DNA from: Massilia rubra
GTDB taxonomy: Bacteria; Pseudomonadota; Gammaproteobacteria; Burkholderiales; Burkholderiaceae_D
Assembly (NCBI RefSeq): GCF_011682065.1
Contig: NZ_VUYU01000007.1
Coordinates: 248,001-312,000 of the forward strand
Direction: 5' to 3'
DNA: 64,000 nt
Shown in pieces: positions 34,278 to 43,772 of the stretch (within the stretch, counting starts at the first letter, position 1; each line of letters begins with the position of its first letter). The position numbers and the translations under genes were made by a program. Under the pieces are notes generated by a model. The model made no database searches, was not told where the DNA came from, and saw only the letters and a list, made by a program, of their open reading frames with translations.

Positions 34278-34429
34278 GCGCCCGGGCGCCGATTCGGGAG
34301 CTTCATTCCCTCTAAACTGCAGACTGTCGCAATTTCTCGCGATTGGGGGCGTCGGATCGTTAAGATGTGTGTTCCGAGGCCGTTCAACGATAAAATATCG
34401 GATTATTACTTTTCCTCACCGAGCACAAG

Positions 34430-35083
34430 ATGAATATCGAACAAGCCCGTTTTAACATGATTGAACAGCAGATCCGCCCCTGGAACGTGCTGGACCAGGA
34501 CGTGCTCGATCTGCTGGTGGTGGTCAAGCGCGAGGATTTCGTGCCGGCCACTTACAAGACGCTGGCCTTTGTCGATACCGAAATCCCCCTGCCGGGCGGC
34601 GAGGCGATGTTCACGCCGAAGATCGAAGCGCGCATCTTGCAAGAGGTAGCGGTCAAGAAGCACGAAAATGTGCTCGAAGTCGGCGCCGGCTCCGGCTACA
34701 TGGCGGCCCTGCTGGCGCACAAGGCGCGCCACGTCACCACCGTCGAGATCAATCCGGAACTGAAGGAACTGGCCAGCAAGAACCTGGCCAACGCCGGCGT
34801 GAGCAACGTCACGGTCGAACTGGGCAATGGCGCCGAAGGCTGGGACAAGGGCGCGCCGTTCGACGTCATCGTCATCTCGGGCGCGCTGGAATCCCTGCCG
34901 GAAGTGTTCTTGAAGCAGGTTAAGGTCGGCGGGCGCATCGCCGCGATCATTGGCCAGGCTCCGGTCATGTCGGCGCAGGTGATCACGCGGGTCTCCGAGA
35001 CCGCGTACGACACGGTCAAGGTCTTCGAAACCAACGTCAAGATGCTGTCGACGTCGGTCAAGTCCTCGCATTTCACGTTTTAA
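34430..35083 (+). CDS. Protein-L-isoaspartate O-methyltransferase-like protein
   Basis: The protein has 217 residues, near the usual Pcm length. The start is MNIEQARFNMIEQQIRPWNV, seen in the betaproteobacterial Pcm-like group encoded before tolC. The S-adenosylmethionine motif is VLEVGAGSGYMAALLA, followed by VTTVEINPELKEL and FDVIVISGALES. True Pcm enzymes have conserved residues around the substrate site that I cannot confirm here, so repair activity on isoaspartate is plausible rather than certain. The rhodanese gene starts 12 bases downstream, with tolC after it. Confidence 0.85.
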   Translation: MNIEQARFNMIEQQIRPWNVLDQDVLDLLVVVKREDFVPATYKTLAFVDTEIPLPGGEAMFTPKIEARILQEVAVKKHENVLEVGAGSGYMAALLAHKARHVTTVEINPELKELASKNLANAGVSNVTVELGNGAEGWDKGAPFDVIVISGALESLPEVFLKQVKVGGRIAAIIGQAPVMSAQVITRVSETAYDTVKVFETNVKMLSTSVKSSHFTF

Positions 35084-35095
35084 GGCGGGGCCGGC

Positions 35096-35419
35096 ATGCA
35101 GCAACTGACCGCCCCCGAGTTGGCCGCCTGGCTGGCCGACCCAGCGCGCCCGCGTCCGCTGTTGCTGGACGTGCGCGAAAACTGGGAATTTGAAACCTGC
35201 AAGATCGAGGGATCGACCCAGATCGTGATGAACACGATTCCCGCGCGTATCGAGGAACTCGACGAGGATGCCGAGATCGTCTGCATCTGCCACCACGGCG
35301 CGCGCAGCATGCAGGTCGCGGCCTTTTTGGAGCGCAACGGTTTTACCCGTGTGAGCAACCTGAGCGGCGGCATCCACGCCTGGGCGTTGCAGGTCGACGG
35401 CACGATGCCGCGCTATTGA
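35096..35419 (+). CDS. Rhodanese-like sulfurtransferase, single domain
   Basis: The protein has 107 residues. The fold marks are LLLDVRENWEFETCKIEGS, IPARIEEL and the active-site loop CICHHGARSM, where the second cysteine is the persulfide carrier expected before HHGARS, and finally LSGGIHAWA. Such small rhodaneses transfer sulfane sulfur in the cytoplasm. The conserved position between the methyltransferase-like gene and tolC is familiar from related bacteria. Confidence 0.92.
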   Translation: MQQLTAPELAAWLADPARPRPLLLDVRENWEFETCKIEGSTQIVMNTIPARIEELDEDAEIVCICHHGARSMQVAAFLERNGFTRVSNLSGGIHAWALQVDGTMPRY

Positions 35420-35520
35420 CGACGACGGATCGCAATACGCGATCACGCGCGGCGGCGGTGTCGGCCACCACCGGGCTGCAAGTTTTTTTAACTTTTTTGA
35501 TGACTCCAATGGAGAATGCA

Positions 35521-36879
35521 ATGCAGAAACCCCTCATGGCCGTGCTGATCGCCAGCGCATTTTTTTCCTTGAATGCACAGGCGGCGGACCTGATCCAGGT
35601 CTACCAGCAAGCGCTGGCCAATGACGCCGCGTTCGCCAGCGCGCGTGCGGCCCTGGCCGCCGGCATGGAACGGGTTCCGCAAGGCCGTTCGACGCTCCTG
35701 CCCACCGTGGGCTTGAACGGCAGCATCGTCAAGAACGATGGCGAATCGACGCCGTGGAATATCGGCCAGACCGTCACCCGTCCCGATGGCGGCAAGACGC
35801 TGGTCACCACCGGCGGCGCCAACGAGCGCACCACCACCCACACGCTGTCGCTGACCCAGCCGCTGTTTCGCTGGGCTAACTGGCAAACCTACCAGCAAAG
35901 CAAGCTGCAGCAGGCCCAGGCCGAAGCGCAGTTCGCCCAGGCCCAGCAAGACCTGATCACGCGCGTCTCGCAAGCCTACTTCGACGTGCTGGCGGCGCAA
36001 GATACGCTGGAACTGAGCCGCGCCCAGAAAACCGCGACCACCGAGCAGCTCGCCTCGGCCAAGCGCAATTTCGAGGTCGGCACCCAGACCATCACCGACA
36101 CCCACGAAGCCCAGGCCGCCTACGACCTGGTGGTGGCGCAGGAGTTTGCCGCCATCAACGACCTGGAAAACAAGCGCAGCGCGTTGCAGGCGATCATCGG
36201 CAGCGCGCCGACCGGCCTGGCCACGCTCAAGCCGGGCGTGCTGCTGGCCGCTCCCGAGCCGGCCGTGATCGATCCGTGGGTGGCCTCGGCCGAAACCCAG
36301 AACTATGGCGTTGTCGGCGCCCAGCTCGGCTACGAATTGTCCAAGCGCGAAATCGAGCGCACCCGCGCCGGCCATTATCCGACCCTGGACCTGACCGCCA
36401 ACATCAGCCGCCAGAACGTGACGGGCCAGACCCAGCAGTCGGGCAGGAGCGACAACAAGGGCATCGGCATCGCCTACAACGTGCCGATCTTCAACGGCTT
36501 TGCCGTCACCAGCCGCGTGCGCGAAACCATCGCGCTCGAAGACAAGGCCCGCAACGACCTCGAAGCGACCCGCCGCAACGCCGCCAACGTCGCGCGCCAG
36601 GCCTTTTTGGGCGTCAACAGCGGGCTGGCGCAGGTCAGGGCGCTGCAGGCGGCGGAAGTGTCGGGCAATTCGGCGCTCGAATCGAACAAGCTCGGCTACC
36701 AGGTTGGCGTGCGCATCAATATCGACGTGCTCAATGCCCAGCGCCAGCTGTATTCGACCCGGCGCGACCTGTCGCGTGCGCGTTACGACACCATCCTCAA
36801 CGGCCTGCGCCTGAAGTCGGCGGCCGGTTCGCTGCGCGAAGCGGACCTGGTGCCGGTCAACGACTTGCTGGTCAAGTAA
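35521..36879 (+). CDS. tolC: TolC-family outer membrane efflux channel protein
   Basis: The protein has 452 residues, typical for TolC. The signal peptide is MQKPLMAVLIASAFFSLNAQA. Two repeated halves form the outer-membrane beta barrel and periplasmic alpha tunnel: DLIQVYQQALANDAAFASAR with LPTVGLN in the first, and a second block with RAGHYPTLDLTANISRQN and IAYNVPIFNGF. TolC is the exit duct of type I secretion and RND or MFS efflux pumps. No inner-membrane partner is encoded nearby, so it probably serves several systems. GGAG precedes the ATG; an in-frame ATG at 35509 is an alternative. Confidence 0.94.
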   Translation: MQKPLMAVLIASAFFSLNAQAADLIQVYQQALANDAAFASARAALAAGMERVPQGRSTLLPTVGLNGSIVKNDGESTPWNIGQTVTRPDGGKTLVTTGGANERTTTHTLSLTQPLFRWANWQTYQQSKLQQAQAEAQFAQAQQDLITRVSQAYFDVLAAQDTLELSRAQKTATTEQLASAKRNFEVGTQTITDTHEAQAAYDLVVAQEFAAINDLENKRSALQAIIGSAPTGLATLKPGVLLAAPEPAVIDPWVASAETQNYGVVGAQLGYELSKREIERTRAGHYPTLDLTANISRQNVTGQTQQSGRSDNKGIGIAYNVPIFNGFAVTSRVRETIALEDKARNDLEATRRNAANVARQAFLGVNSGLAQVRALQAAEVSGNSALESNKLGYQVGVRINIDVLNAQRQLYSTRRDLSRARYDTILNGLRLKSAAGSLREADLVPVNDLLVK

Positions 36880-36945
36880 GCGCGCCGCAGGGCGCGCCAG
36901 CGGGGCGGAACGTCGTTCCGCACCCGCCTTTCGCACAGGACACGC

Positions 36946-38493
36946 ATGACCGCACTTGATGTACACGCGCAGCGCCGCGTCGACAACTACGCCGCCCTGG
37001 TGCACAGCATCGATACGCGCTTCAACGCCCTGGCCGGTCCCGTCTTCCGGACCGATGCCGGCGGCCTGTACGAGGCTTACCTGGCCTCCTTCACCGATCC
37101 CGACGTACGCCAGCAGCACAGCTGCAGCTGCTGCCGCACCTTTATCGAGCGTTTCGGCGGCCTGGCGACGGTGGGCGACGACGGCGCGCTGGTGCCGGCC
37201 CTGTGGGACCCGGCTACGGCGCCGGCGCCTTACCGCGCCATGGTGGTCGCCTTGCAGCAACGCGTGAGCCAGGCGCGCATCACGATGCTGTTCCTGTCGC
37301 AACAGACCATGTATGGCAAGCCGGCCAGCGGTCCCTGGCAGCACCTGGCCATTACCCCGGCCACGGTGTTCGAGAGCAGCGGCCTGCACAACGCCTGGCA
37401 GACGGCCTGCGCCAGGCGCGAAGCGTTCGCCTCGGTGCGGCGCGCCTTGCGCCAGTACAGCGCGCCGGTCTGTGCGACGGCGCTGCAGTTGCTCAAGGAG
37501 ACTCTTCTGGACAACCCGGCGGCAGTGCTCGGCCAGGCCCAATTCCTGGTCGACCTGCATGCCGCGCGCGCCGCCGCTACCGGCCAGCAGCAGGACAACC
37601 TGCGCTACCGCATGGTGGCACGGGCGCCGATGGGTTTTTGCCATCCGCGCTCGAGCATGATCGCCACTTTGCTCGACGATATCGTCGCCGGCAAGCCGGT
37701 CGGGGAGGCCGCCGCCAGCTGGAACGCGAAGATGGATGGCTTGCGCTATCAGCGCCCGCAGGTGGCGCCGACACCGGGGGCCATCAAGGCGGCCAGGATT
37801 GCCTTTGCGAAGCTGGGCGCGTTTCCCGCGCTGCAACGCCGCTTCGCCACCATGGACGACATCCAGGAAGCCGTATGGCGGCCGCACCCGCACTACGCCG
37901 CCCGAGGCCGCGCCAGCGCCGCGCCGCACGGGCCTCACAGCATGACGCTCGACACCTTCCGCCGCACCGTGTTGCCGACGGCCGAGCGCATCGAAATGGC
38001 GGCGCTGGAAGGCCGGCAACCGTTCGTCGCGCTCACCTCGGCAGTGCATGCGGATGCCCGCCCGATCATGCAGTGGGATACGCTTGATCAGCGCAATCCG
38101 GTTGCCTGGTATTGCTACAACCGGTGCTCGCTGGCCAGCGAATTCAACCTCACGGGCAGCTTTTACGAGGTCATGGCCGTCATCCTGCCGCCTTGGGCAT
38201 GGGGAGGGCGCAGCCATCCGCAGTATGGCGAACACCTGGCGTTCCTGCTCGAGGATGCGCGCGACCTGTGCGGATGCGAGGGCCATTCCGCGCTGTTTCC
38301 GGTGAACCTGAAAAGCGAGCTGCGCGAATTCCGCTCCACCATCGAAGCGTACAGCCAGGAGAACGCACTGGCAGGCCTGGGAAAAAATAGCGTGGCCGGC
38401 CTGGCGCTGACCAAGGGCCATCCGTGCAAGTTCGACCTGCGCGTGACAATCGACGGGCAGGTCGGCACGTACCGGATCGAGCGCTGGGACTGA
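36946..38493 (+). CDS. Conserved protein of unknown function with HSCSCCR motif
   Basis: The protein has 515 residues without signal peptide or membrane helix. A cysteine cluster QQHSCSCCRTFIERFGGLAT sits near residues 51-70 and looks like a metal-binding site; a second pair is LCGCEGH near residue 445. The pattern of a histidine-cysteine motif followed by FIxxxGGL reminds me of proteins annotated as hypothetical in phages and prophages, but no phage genes surround it. It faces a second unknown gene whose stop is 29 bases away. Confidence 0.75.
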   Translation: MTALDVHAQRRVDNYAALVHSIDTRFNALAGPVFRTDAGGLYEAYLASFTDPDVRQQHSCSCCRTFIERFGGLATVGDDGALVPALWDPATAPAPYRAMVVALQQRVSQARITMLFLSQQTMYGKPASGPWQHLAITPATVFESSGLHNAWQTACARREAFASVRRALRQYSAPVCATALQLLKETLLDNPAAVLGQAQFLVDLHAARAAATGQQQDNLRYRMVARAPMGFCHPRSSMIATLLDDIVAGKPVGEAAASWNAKMDGLRYQRPQVAPTPGAIKAARIAFAKLGAFPALQRRFATMDDIQEAVWRPHPHYAARGRASAAPHGPHSMTLDTFRRTVLPTAERIEMAALEGRQPFVALTSAVHADARPIMQWDTLDQRNPVAWYCYNRCSLASEFNLTGSFYEVMAVILPPWAWGGRSHPQYGEHLAFLLEDARDLCGCEGHSALFPVNLKSELREFRSTIEAYSQENALAGLGKNSVAGLALTKGHPCKFDLRVTIDGQVGTYRIERWD

Positions 38494-38521
38494 GCCGGCG
38501 CCAACGCGCCGGCCGGCCGCC

Positions 38522-38980
38522 TCAGGCCTCGCTCTGCGGCAGCGGAAACTCGAAGCAGATCGACCTGACCGGCATGCAGGCGCGCGCCGCCGTATCCCAT
38601 TTTTTGCTGTAATCGGCCGTGTCCGCCAGGCCGTCGACGATGATCGTGATGTCGGACGCGTGCCCGCCCTTGAACATGTCCAGCAGCGAGCAGAAGCGCT
38701 CGGGCGACTGATGGATGTCGATCACGCACAGCGACTTGCCACCGAGCGCCGTGTACTTGACCCAGCCGGGAGGCTCGGCCGGAGGCACGTTGGCCGGGTT
38801 GTGGCGGCGGATCGTCATGCTCCAGGCCGCATGGTTGATCATGAAGGAATCCGAGGCATACATGGTGGGGCCGCCCGTCAGCTCCAGTTGCAGCGTAATG
38901 ACAGGATCGAGCTCGACGATGCCCTCCTGGCGCAGCACGTGGTAGCTCAGTCTGCTCTCAAACACTAACTCGGCCGTCAT
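38522..38980 (-). CDS. Conserved protein of unknown function
   Basis: The protein has 152 residues, probably mostly beta strands, with no signal peptide. Recognisable stretches such as HQSPERFCSLLDMFKGGHAS and DITIIVDGLADTADYSKKWD fit no family I can name. GAGGGGAA lies just before the ATG, so translation is likely. It is convergent with the HSCSCCR protein gene. Confidence 0.7.
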   Translation of the reverse strand: MTAELVFESRLSYHVLRQEGIVELDPVITLQLELTGGPTMYASDSFMINHAAWSMTIRRHNPANVPPAEPPGWVKYTALGGKSLCVIDIHQSPERFCSLLDMFKGGHASDITIIVDGLADTADYSKKWDTAARACMPVRSICFEFPLPQSEA

Positions 38981-39148
38981 TGCTTCCCCTCGTCAACATG
39001 CATCCGGCCATCTTACTCGTTCCTGTTCCCAGGTGTTAGCTGGCTTGCGGATATGCCATGCGAGGCGGCCTGGCCCTGGCGAGCCGTACGGCGACCACTG
39101 GAACAGCGTAGACTGGCGGAATGCTTTTTCCCGCCTCACCAGGATGCC

Positions 39149-40309
39149 ATGCGCCTTTCCAAATTTATCAGCGACAATATCGAAGTCATCTTGCAGGAGT
39201 GGGAAGATTTCGCCGGCACGCTGCATGCGCTCGATTCCGCCACCAAAGTCCAGTTGCGCGACCATGCCAAAGCCATCCTCGCGGTGATTTGCCTGGACCT
39301 CGATTCGCAACAGAGCGTCCAGCAAGGCATCGACAAATCGCAGGGCAACGCCCCGCAAGTGGCTGACGAAACGGCGGCCGAGGCGCATGCCGTCGATCGC
39401 CTGCAGGCTGGTTTTACCGTCGAGGAACTGATGGCGGAATTTCGCGCCTTGCGCGCCAGCGTGCTGCGGCTGTGGCAAGCCACGGTGAAAACAGCGGATG
39501 AATCCGACCTGCAAGACATGCTGCGCTTTAACGAGGCAATCGATCAATCCCTGACGGAATCGCTGGCCCACTTTTCCGCCATGCTGCGCGATTCACAGAA
39601 TGTCTTTCTCGCCATTCTCGGCCACGATGTGCGCAATCCGCTGGGGGCGATCAGCATGGGAACCCAGATGATCCTGGAGGACACCACCCTGGCGCCGCGC
39701 CACCTGAAGGTGGCGGCGCAGGTCCTGCACAGTACGCAAAGGGTGGCGGAGATTGTCGCCGACCTGCTGGACTATTCCACCAGCCACCTGGGCGGCGGCA
39801 TTCCGGTCACGCTGGCGCAATACGATCTATCGGTGGAATGCCGATCTGTTGTTCAGGAAATGAAACTGTTTCATCCTGAACGCGATTTCAAGGTCGACGT
39901 CGAGGACGGCATCACCGTTTCCTGGGATCGCACACGGATGAGCCAGGCGCTCTCGAACCTGATGGCCAACGCGGTCCAGCACGGAGCGGCAAGCAGTCCG
40001 GTCTGGGTGACGGTCGGTCGCCAGGGCGATGATGTGGTGCTGGTGGTGCAGAACGAAGGCGAGGTCATCTCCCCAAGCCGGCTGCGGGTCATGTTCGATC
40101 CCGGAAAAAGCTTCGTCATGAAGAGCACCAGCGAACGCAGTGCCAGCCAGACCAGCAATCTTGGCCTGGGTCTCTACATCACTCACGAGATCGTCCTGGC
40201 CCATGGCGGCAAGATCTGGGTCAGTTCCACCGAGCTTGAAGGGACCACCGTCAAGGTGCGGATGCCCGCGATCGCTACGGGCACGTCAAATCATCCGGCG
40301 CACCAATAA
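39149..40309 (+). CDS. Soluble histidine kinase with N-terminal RsbRD-like sensor domain
   Basis: The protein has 386 residues. The N-terminal about 150 residues are helical and match the RsbRD-type domain seen on many proteobacterial kinases: MRLSKFISDNIEVILQEWEDF at the start and LVAEFRALRASVLRLW-like text in FTVEELMAEFRALRASV. The H-box is LGHDVRNPLGAIS, and the ATPase domain has NLMANAVQHGA and LGLGLYITHEIVLAHGG. There is no membrane segment, so a cytoplasmic cue is likely. No response regulator lies next to it; it is an orphan kinase. ATG 39149 has AGGA upstream. Confidence 0.9.
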   Translation: MRLSKFISDNIEVILQEWEDFAGTLHALDSATKVQLRDHAKAILAVICLDLDSQQSVQQGIDKSQGNAPQVADETAAEAHAVDRLQAGFTVEELMAEFRALRASVLRLWQATVKTADESDLQDMLRFNEAIDQSLTESLAHFSAMLRDSQNVFLAILGHDVRNPLGAISMGTQMILEDTTLAPRHLKVAAQVLHSTQRVAEIVADLLDYSTSHLGGGIPVTLAQYDLSVECRSVVQEMKLFHPERDFKVDVEDGITVSWDRTRMSQALSNLMANAVQHGAASSPVWVTVGRQGDDVVLVVQNEGEVISPSRLRVMFDPGKSFVMKSTSERSASQTSNLGLGLYITHEIVLAHGGKIWVSSTELEGTTVKVRMPAIATGTSNHPAHQ

Positions 40310-40310
40310 A

Positions 40311-40330
40311 AACGCCTCTTGCGAGGCGTT
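40311..40330 (-). terminator. Intrinsic terminator of gloA
   Basis: AACGCCTC, a four-base loop and GAGGCGTT form a perfect 8-bp stem. On the minus strand it is followed by TTTATT. It can also stop the convergent kinase transcript. Confidence 0.8.
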
Positions 40331-40360
40331 GGTTGGTCCATGCCGGCGTGGTGCCGGAAT

Positions 40361-40774
40361 TTACTCGTTCAAGCCGTTCGCGCGCACGCCACCCTTGCGT
40401 TCGATCAGTTCGATCTTGTAGCCGTCCGGATCGGTCACGAAGGCGATCACGGTGCTGCCGCCCTTGACCGGGCCCGGTTCGCGCGTGACGTTGCCGCCGT
40501 TGGCGCGCGCCGCCTCGCAGGCGGCCACGATGTCGTCGGCCGAAATGGCGATGTGGCCGTAGGCGTTGCCCAGCTCATACTTGTCAACGCCCCAGTTGTA
40601 GGTCAGTTCCAGCTCCGCATGCTCCGGATTGCTGCCATAGCCGACGAACGCCAGCGTGTACTTGTACTCCGCGTTCTCGCTGGTGCGCAGCAAGCTCATG
40701 CCCAGCACCTTGGTGTAAAAATCGATCGAGCGCTGCAGGTCGCCGACCCGTAACATGGTGTGCAAAATCCGCAT
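40361..40774 (-). CDS. gloA: Lactoylglutathione lyase (glyoxalase I)
   Basis: The protein has 137 residues, typical for proteobacterial GloA. It isomerises the hemithioacetal of methylglyoxal and glutathione to S-lactoylglutathione in the cytoplasm. Visible marks are [20 protein letters not shown] (first metal His), ELELTYNWG (metal Glu), [11 protein letters not shown] (second metal His) and [12 protein letters not shown] (second Glu). The presence of all four metal ligands indicates an active, probably nickel-type enzyme. AAGGA lies before the ATG, and the gene is transcribed alone. Confidence 0.96.
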   Translation of the reverse strand: MRILHTMLRVGDLQRSIDFYTKVLGMSLLRTSENAEYKYTLAFVGYGSNPEHAELELTYNWGVDKYELGNAYGHIAISADDIVAACEAARANGGNVTREPGPVKGGSTVIAFVTDPDGYKIELIERKGGVRANGLNE

Positions 40775-40872
40775 CGTAGTCCTTGGTAATCGAATCAAGC
40801 CACGATTTTAAGCGCTCCACCGATTCTCTGCCGGCCGCGTCCGCAAGATGCGGCGCGGCCGGCCCTGCCTGC

Positions 40873-43572
40873 TTACGAACCGAAGTGGTAATTGAACTCC
40901 AGCCAGATCTGGCGTCCGACCGGGCTGAAATTGCCGGTTGGGTAGTTCGGCCAGCCGTCGGTGCTGTCGCGCTTGATGCGGTTGTTGACGTTGTTGATCG
41001 CCACCGAGACCGTCGCGCGCGGGGTCACCTTGTACACGCTCGACAGGTTGACCAGGGTGGTCGGGGACAGGAACGCGGTCTGCCCCGCATTCGGCACCTT
41101 GCCAAAGCGCTGGGCGAACACGGTGTTCGACCAGTTGCCCAGGTTCCAGTTCAGGCTGACGTTGAGCTTGTCGCGCCAGTCGGAGTTGCTCATTTCGTCC
41201 AACTCGTCGACCAGCTCGTCGCCGGCAAACTGGCGTGAATTCTTGCTCAGGGCCTTGGAGTAATTGCCCTTGAGCGTGAACTTGCCCCAGCTCTCAGTGC
41301 GCAGGGCGTAGCGCGCGCTCAGGTCGATCCCGTCGGCGTCCTGGTAGGCGGCGTTGATCGGGTTGACCCGGATTTCGCGGATCTCGCCTGGCTTGTTGAG
41401 CGCCGTCAATGGATTACGCGTGATGCGGTTGATGGTGTCAAGGCAGCTCGGCGACGTCAGGTCGCCCTTGACGCGGCAGGCCGCTTCGTCGCGCAGCAAG
41501 TTATCGGCGCTCAGGTTGGTGACCAGGTCGTCGATCTTGATGTTCCAGTAGTCGACCGAGACGTCGAAGTCCGCGCTCGGCGACCAGACCGCGCCCAGGC
41601 CATACGATTTGCCTTTTTCGGAACGCAGGTCCTTGCTGCCGGTCTGCACGTAATCGCTGCCCGGCGACACGCCGGCGAACTCGCAGGTCTCGATCGGCTG
41701 GCCGGCCTGGGCGCAGCGGTAGTGATCGGTGGTCGAGGAGTAGTAGCCGACGCCGCGCGCCTTGAAGATGTAGTTCATGTCGGGCGCGCGGAAGCTGGTG
41801 GCGTAATTGCCGCGCACCAGCAGCGCCTTGGCCGGACGCCATTCGGCGCCCACGTTGTAGGTCAGCTTGCCTTCGTTGCGGCCGGCGTAGTTGTAGCGGT
41901 CGTAGCGGCCGGCCAGGGTCGAGTTCAGGTCGGCCAGCAGCGGCACGCTCGCTTCCACGCCCAGCGCGTAGCGGCGGCGCGAGCCTTCGGTGATATCGCT
42001 CTTGGCCAGGGTGTTGAAGACGCCCTGGTTGATGCGCGCATCCGGCTTGTTGGCGAAGCGCTGGTGGCCGGCTTCGGCAATCGTGGCCAGCTTGACCGGG
42101 CCGGCCGGCAACTGGAACAGCTCGCCCGTGGCGACCAGGCTCAGGGTCTGGTTGCGCGAGGTGTCGTTGCTGTCGGCCTGGCCGGTGATGCTGTTGAACT
42201 CCTCTGGCGTGAGGCGCTGGGTCAGGCGCGCCTGGTTCGGTGCGTAGATGGCGATGCCGTCCTCATCCACGCCCAGTTTCGGTCCCAGGAAAAAGCTGTC
42301 GATGTTCCCCAGCGCGCGCTGCACATGGTTTTCGCTCTTGTAGAACGAGGCGCTGTAGCCGGCTTCATAGCGCCAGCCGGTCGCGCCGATGTCGCCCTTG
42401 GCGCCCAGGCTGACCGAGCTGGCCAGGTCGTCCCAGGTGCGGTTGTAGCGCTTCACGCCGCCCATTTCCTCGGGCGAGATGTACTTGGTCCAGGCTTCGT
42501 ATACGCCGCTATTTTTGTTGAAGAAGTAGCTGTTGTCGGCCGAGGACGAGGTCCAGGTCGGGCCGCGCGTGTTGTTGGCGGTCTTGTTCTGGCCCACCAG
42601 GAATTCGGCGAACAGCTCGGTCGTCGGCGAGAGCGCATAGTTCGCGCTGCCGAACAGATTGGTGCTGCGGTTCTTGGTCTGGGTGGTCCAGTAGGTCGGG
42701 CTGACCTTGTTGCTGGCGCAGTAGCTGCCTTTGGCGACGGTGTTCTTGAACTGGCTGCCGCCGAACAGGTCGCCCAGCGCGCTGCAGGTGTCGCCCAGGT
42801 CAACATATTTGCCGTTGTTGACGTTCTTGCGCGACAAGGTATTGGTCGGCGTGCCCTGGCGCACGGCCATGAAGTCGCGTTGGTTGCTCCACAGCGGTTC
42901 GCGGTCCAGCACTTCGAGGCTGAACACAGTGTTGAGCTGGTCGAAACTCTGTCCGCCGCTCACTTGCAGGCGACTGTCGCCACCGCCGCCGCGCGAGGTG
43001 GTGCCGCGCTTGAGATTGACGTCGATGCCCTCGGCACGCTTTTTGAGGATGATGTTGACGACGCCTGCGATCGCATCCGAGCCGTACACGGCGGAGGCGC
43101 CGCCGCTCAGGATTTCCACCCGTTCCACAATGCTCGACGGAATATTGGCCAGGTTGGTGAAGTTGACCGCGCCTTCGTACGCGGTCGGGAAGTCGGCCAG
43201 GCGGCGGCCGTTGAGCAAGATCAATGTGTGGTTCGGGCCCAGGCCACGCAGGCTGATGGTATTGGCCGACGGCGTGAAGGTGTTGCCGGAGTCGGCGCCG
43301 GTGGTGACGCCGCTGTTCTGGGCCTGGTTGTTGAGGGCGTCGAACAGGTTTTTATAACCTTGCTTGGTGATTTCTTCACCGGTGATGACCACCACGGCAG
43401 ACGGGCCTTCGAGGCTGGCGCGTGGAATGCGCGAGCCGGTGACCACGACCGAGGTGGGCGGGGACTGGGCGCCGGCCGTTGCGGTTTGCGCATGGGCTTG
43501 CTGCACCGGGCCGCAGAGCAAGGTGATCGCCGCCGCCGCCAGGGGCGTCAATGTCAAATTCGTGATTTTCAT
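40873..43572 (-). CDS. TonB-dependent outer membrane receptor
   Basis: The protein has 899 residues. It has a signal peptide ending AHAQ, then the plug domain with VVVTGSRIPRASLEGPSAVV, SLRGLGPNHTLILLNGRRLA and VERVEILSGGASAVYGSDA / IAGVVNIILKK, and a large beta barrel ending in the typical aromatic terminus WLEFNYHFGS. Such receptors bring large or scarce nutrients across the outer membrane. The plug sequence is of the broad subfamily common in oligosaccharide- and peptide-using proteobacteria rather than a classic siderophore receptor. No substrate-specific neighbour is present, so the ligand is unknown. Confidence 0.94.
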   Translation of the reverse strand: MKITNLTLTPLAAAAITLLCGPVQQAHAQTATAGAQSPPTSVVVTGSRIPRASLEGPSAVVVITGEEITKQGYKNLFDALNNQAQNSGVTTGADSGNTFTPSANTISLRGLGPNHTLILLNGRRLADFPTAYEGAVNFTNLANIPSSIVERVEILSGGASAVYGSDAIAGVVNIILKKRAEGIDVNLKRGTTSRGGGGDSRLQVSGGQSFDQLNTVFSLEVLDREPLWSNQRDFMAVRQGTPTNTLSRKNVNNGKYVDLGDTCSALGDLFGGSQFKNTVAKGSYCASNKVSPTYWTTQTKNRSTNLFGSANYALSPTTELFAEFLVGQNKTANNTRGPTWTSSSADNSYFFNKNSGVYEAWTKYISPEEMGGVKRYNRTWDDLASSVSLGAKGDIGATGWRYEAGYSASFYKSENHVQRALGNIDSFFLGPKLGVDEDGIAIYAPNQARLTQRLTPEEFNSITGQADSNDTSRNQTLSLVATGELFQLPAGPVKLATIAEAGHQRFANKPDARINQGVFNTLAKSDITEGSRRRYALGVEASVPLLADLNSTLAGRYDRYNYAGRNEGKLTYNVGAEWRPAKALLVRGNYATSFRAPDMNYIFKARGVGYYSSTTDHYRCAQAGQPIETCEFAGVSPGSDYVQTGSKDLRSEKGKSYGLGAVWSPSADFDVSVDYWNIKIDDLVTNLSADNLLRDEAACRVKGDLTSPSCLDTINRITRNPLTALNKPGEIREIRVNPINAAYQDADGIDLSARYALRTESWGKFTLKGNYSKALSKNSRQFAGDELVDELDEMSNSDWRDKLNVSLNWNLGNWSNTVFAQRFGKVPNAGQTAFLSPTTLVNLSSVYKVTPRATVSVAINNVNNRIKRDSTDGWPNYPTGNFSPVGRQIWLEFNYHFGS

Positions 43573-43722
43573 TGAGGTGCTTTATGGTAGTTAAAAATCA
43601 ATGATACCAAGAAGCAAGCATGCGAAGAACGATTGTTTTTGTGTTTGTATATGCGCAAATGCACAACGATGGTGCAGGCAGTGCGCAGGGGGAAGAAGGC
43701 GAGGCGGGGGAGTGATGCGGCG

Positions 43723-43764
43723 CCGTCATTCCCGCCGGGATTCGCCCTGGCGCGGGAATGACGG
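43723..43764. repeat. Dispersed palindromic repeat, short variant
   Basis: CCGTCATTCCCGC is answered by GCGGGAATGACGG around a 16-base centre. It shares its arms with the longer elements at 46027, 48959 and 60874, but lacks the GCAGGC core. It lies downstream of osmC-like gene's stop. Confidence 0.7.
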
Positions 43765-43772
43765 GAATGACC

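Noticed and set aside
36905-36921. Hairpin GCGGAA-CGTCG-TTCCGC after tolC as an intrinsic terminator
   Set aside because: A perfect six-base stem exists but no T-run follows, so termination cannot be supported.
35488-38421. 977-codon minus-strand frame across tolC and the unknown gene
   Set aside because: It spans two plus-strand genes, one of them certain (TolC), and has no domain of its own.
41722-43575. 617-codon plus-strand frame opposite the TonB-dependent receptor
   Set aside because: Shadow frame; the minus strand encodes plug and barrel with signal peptide and terminal aromatic residue.
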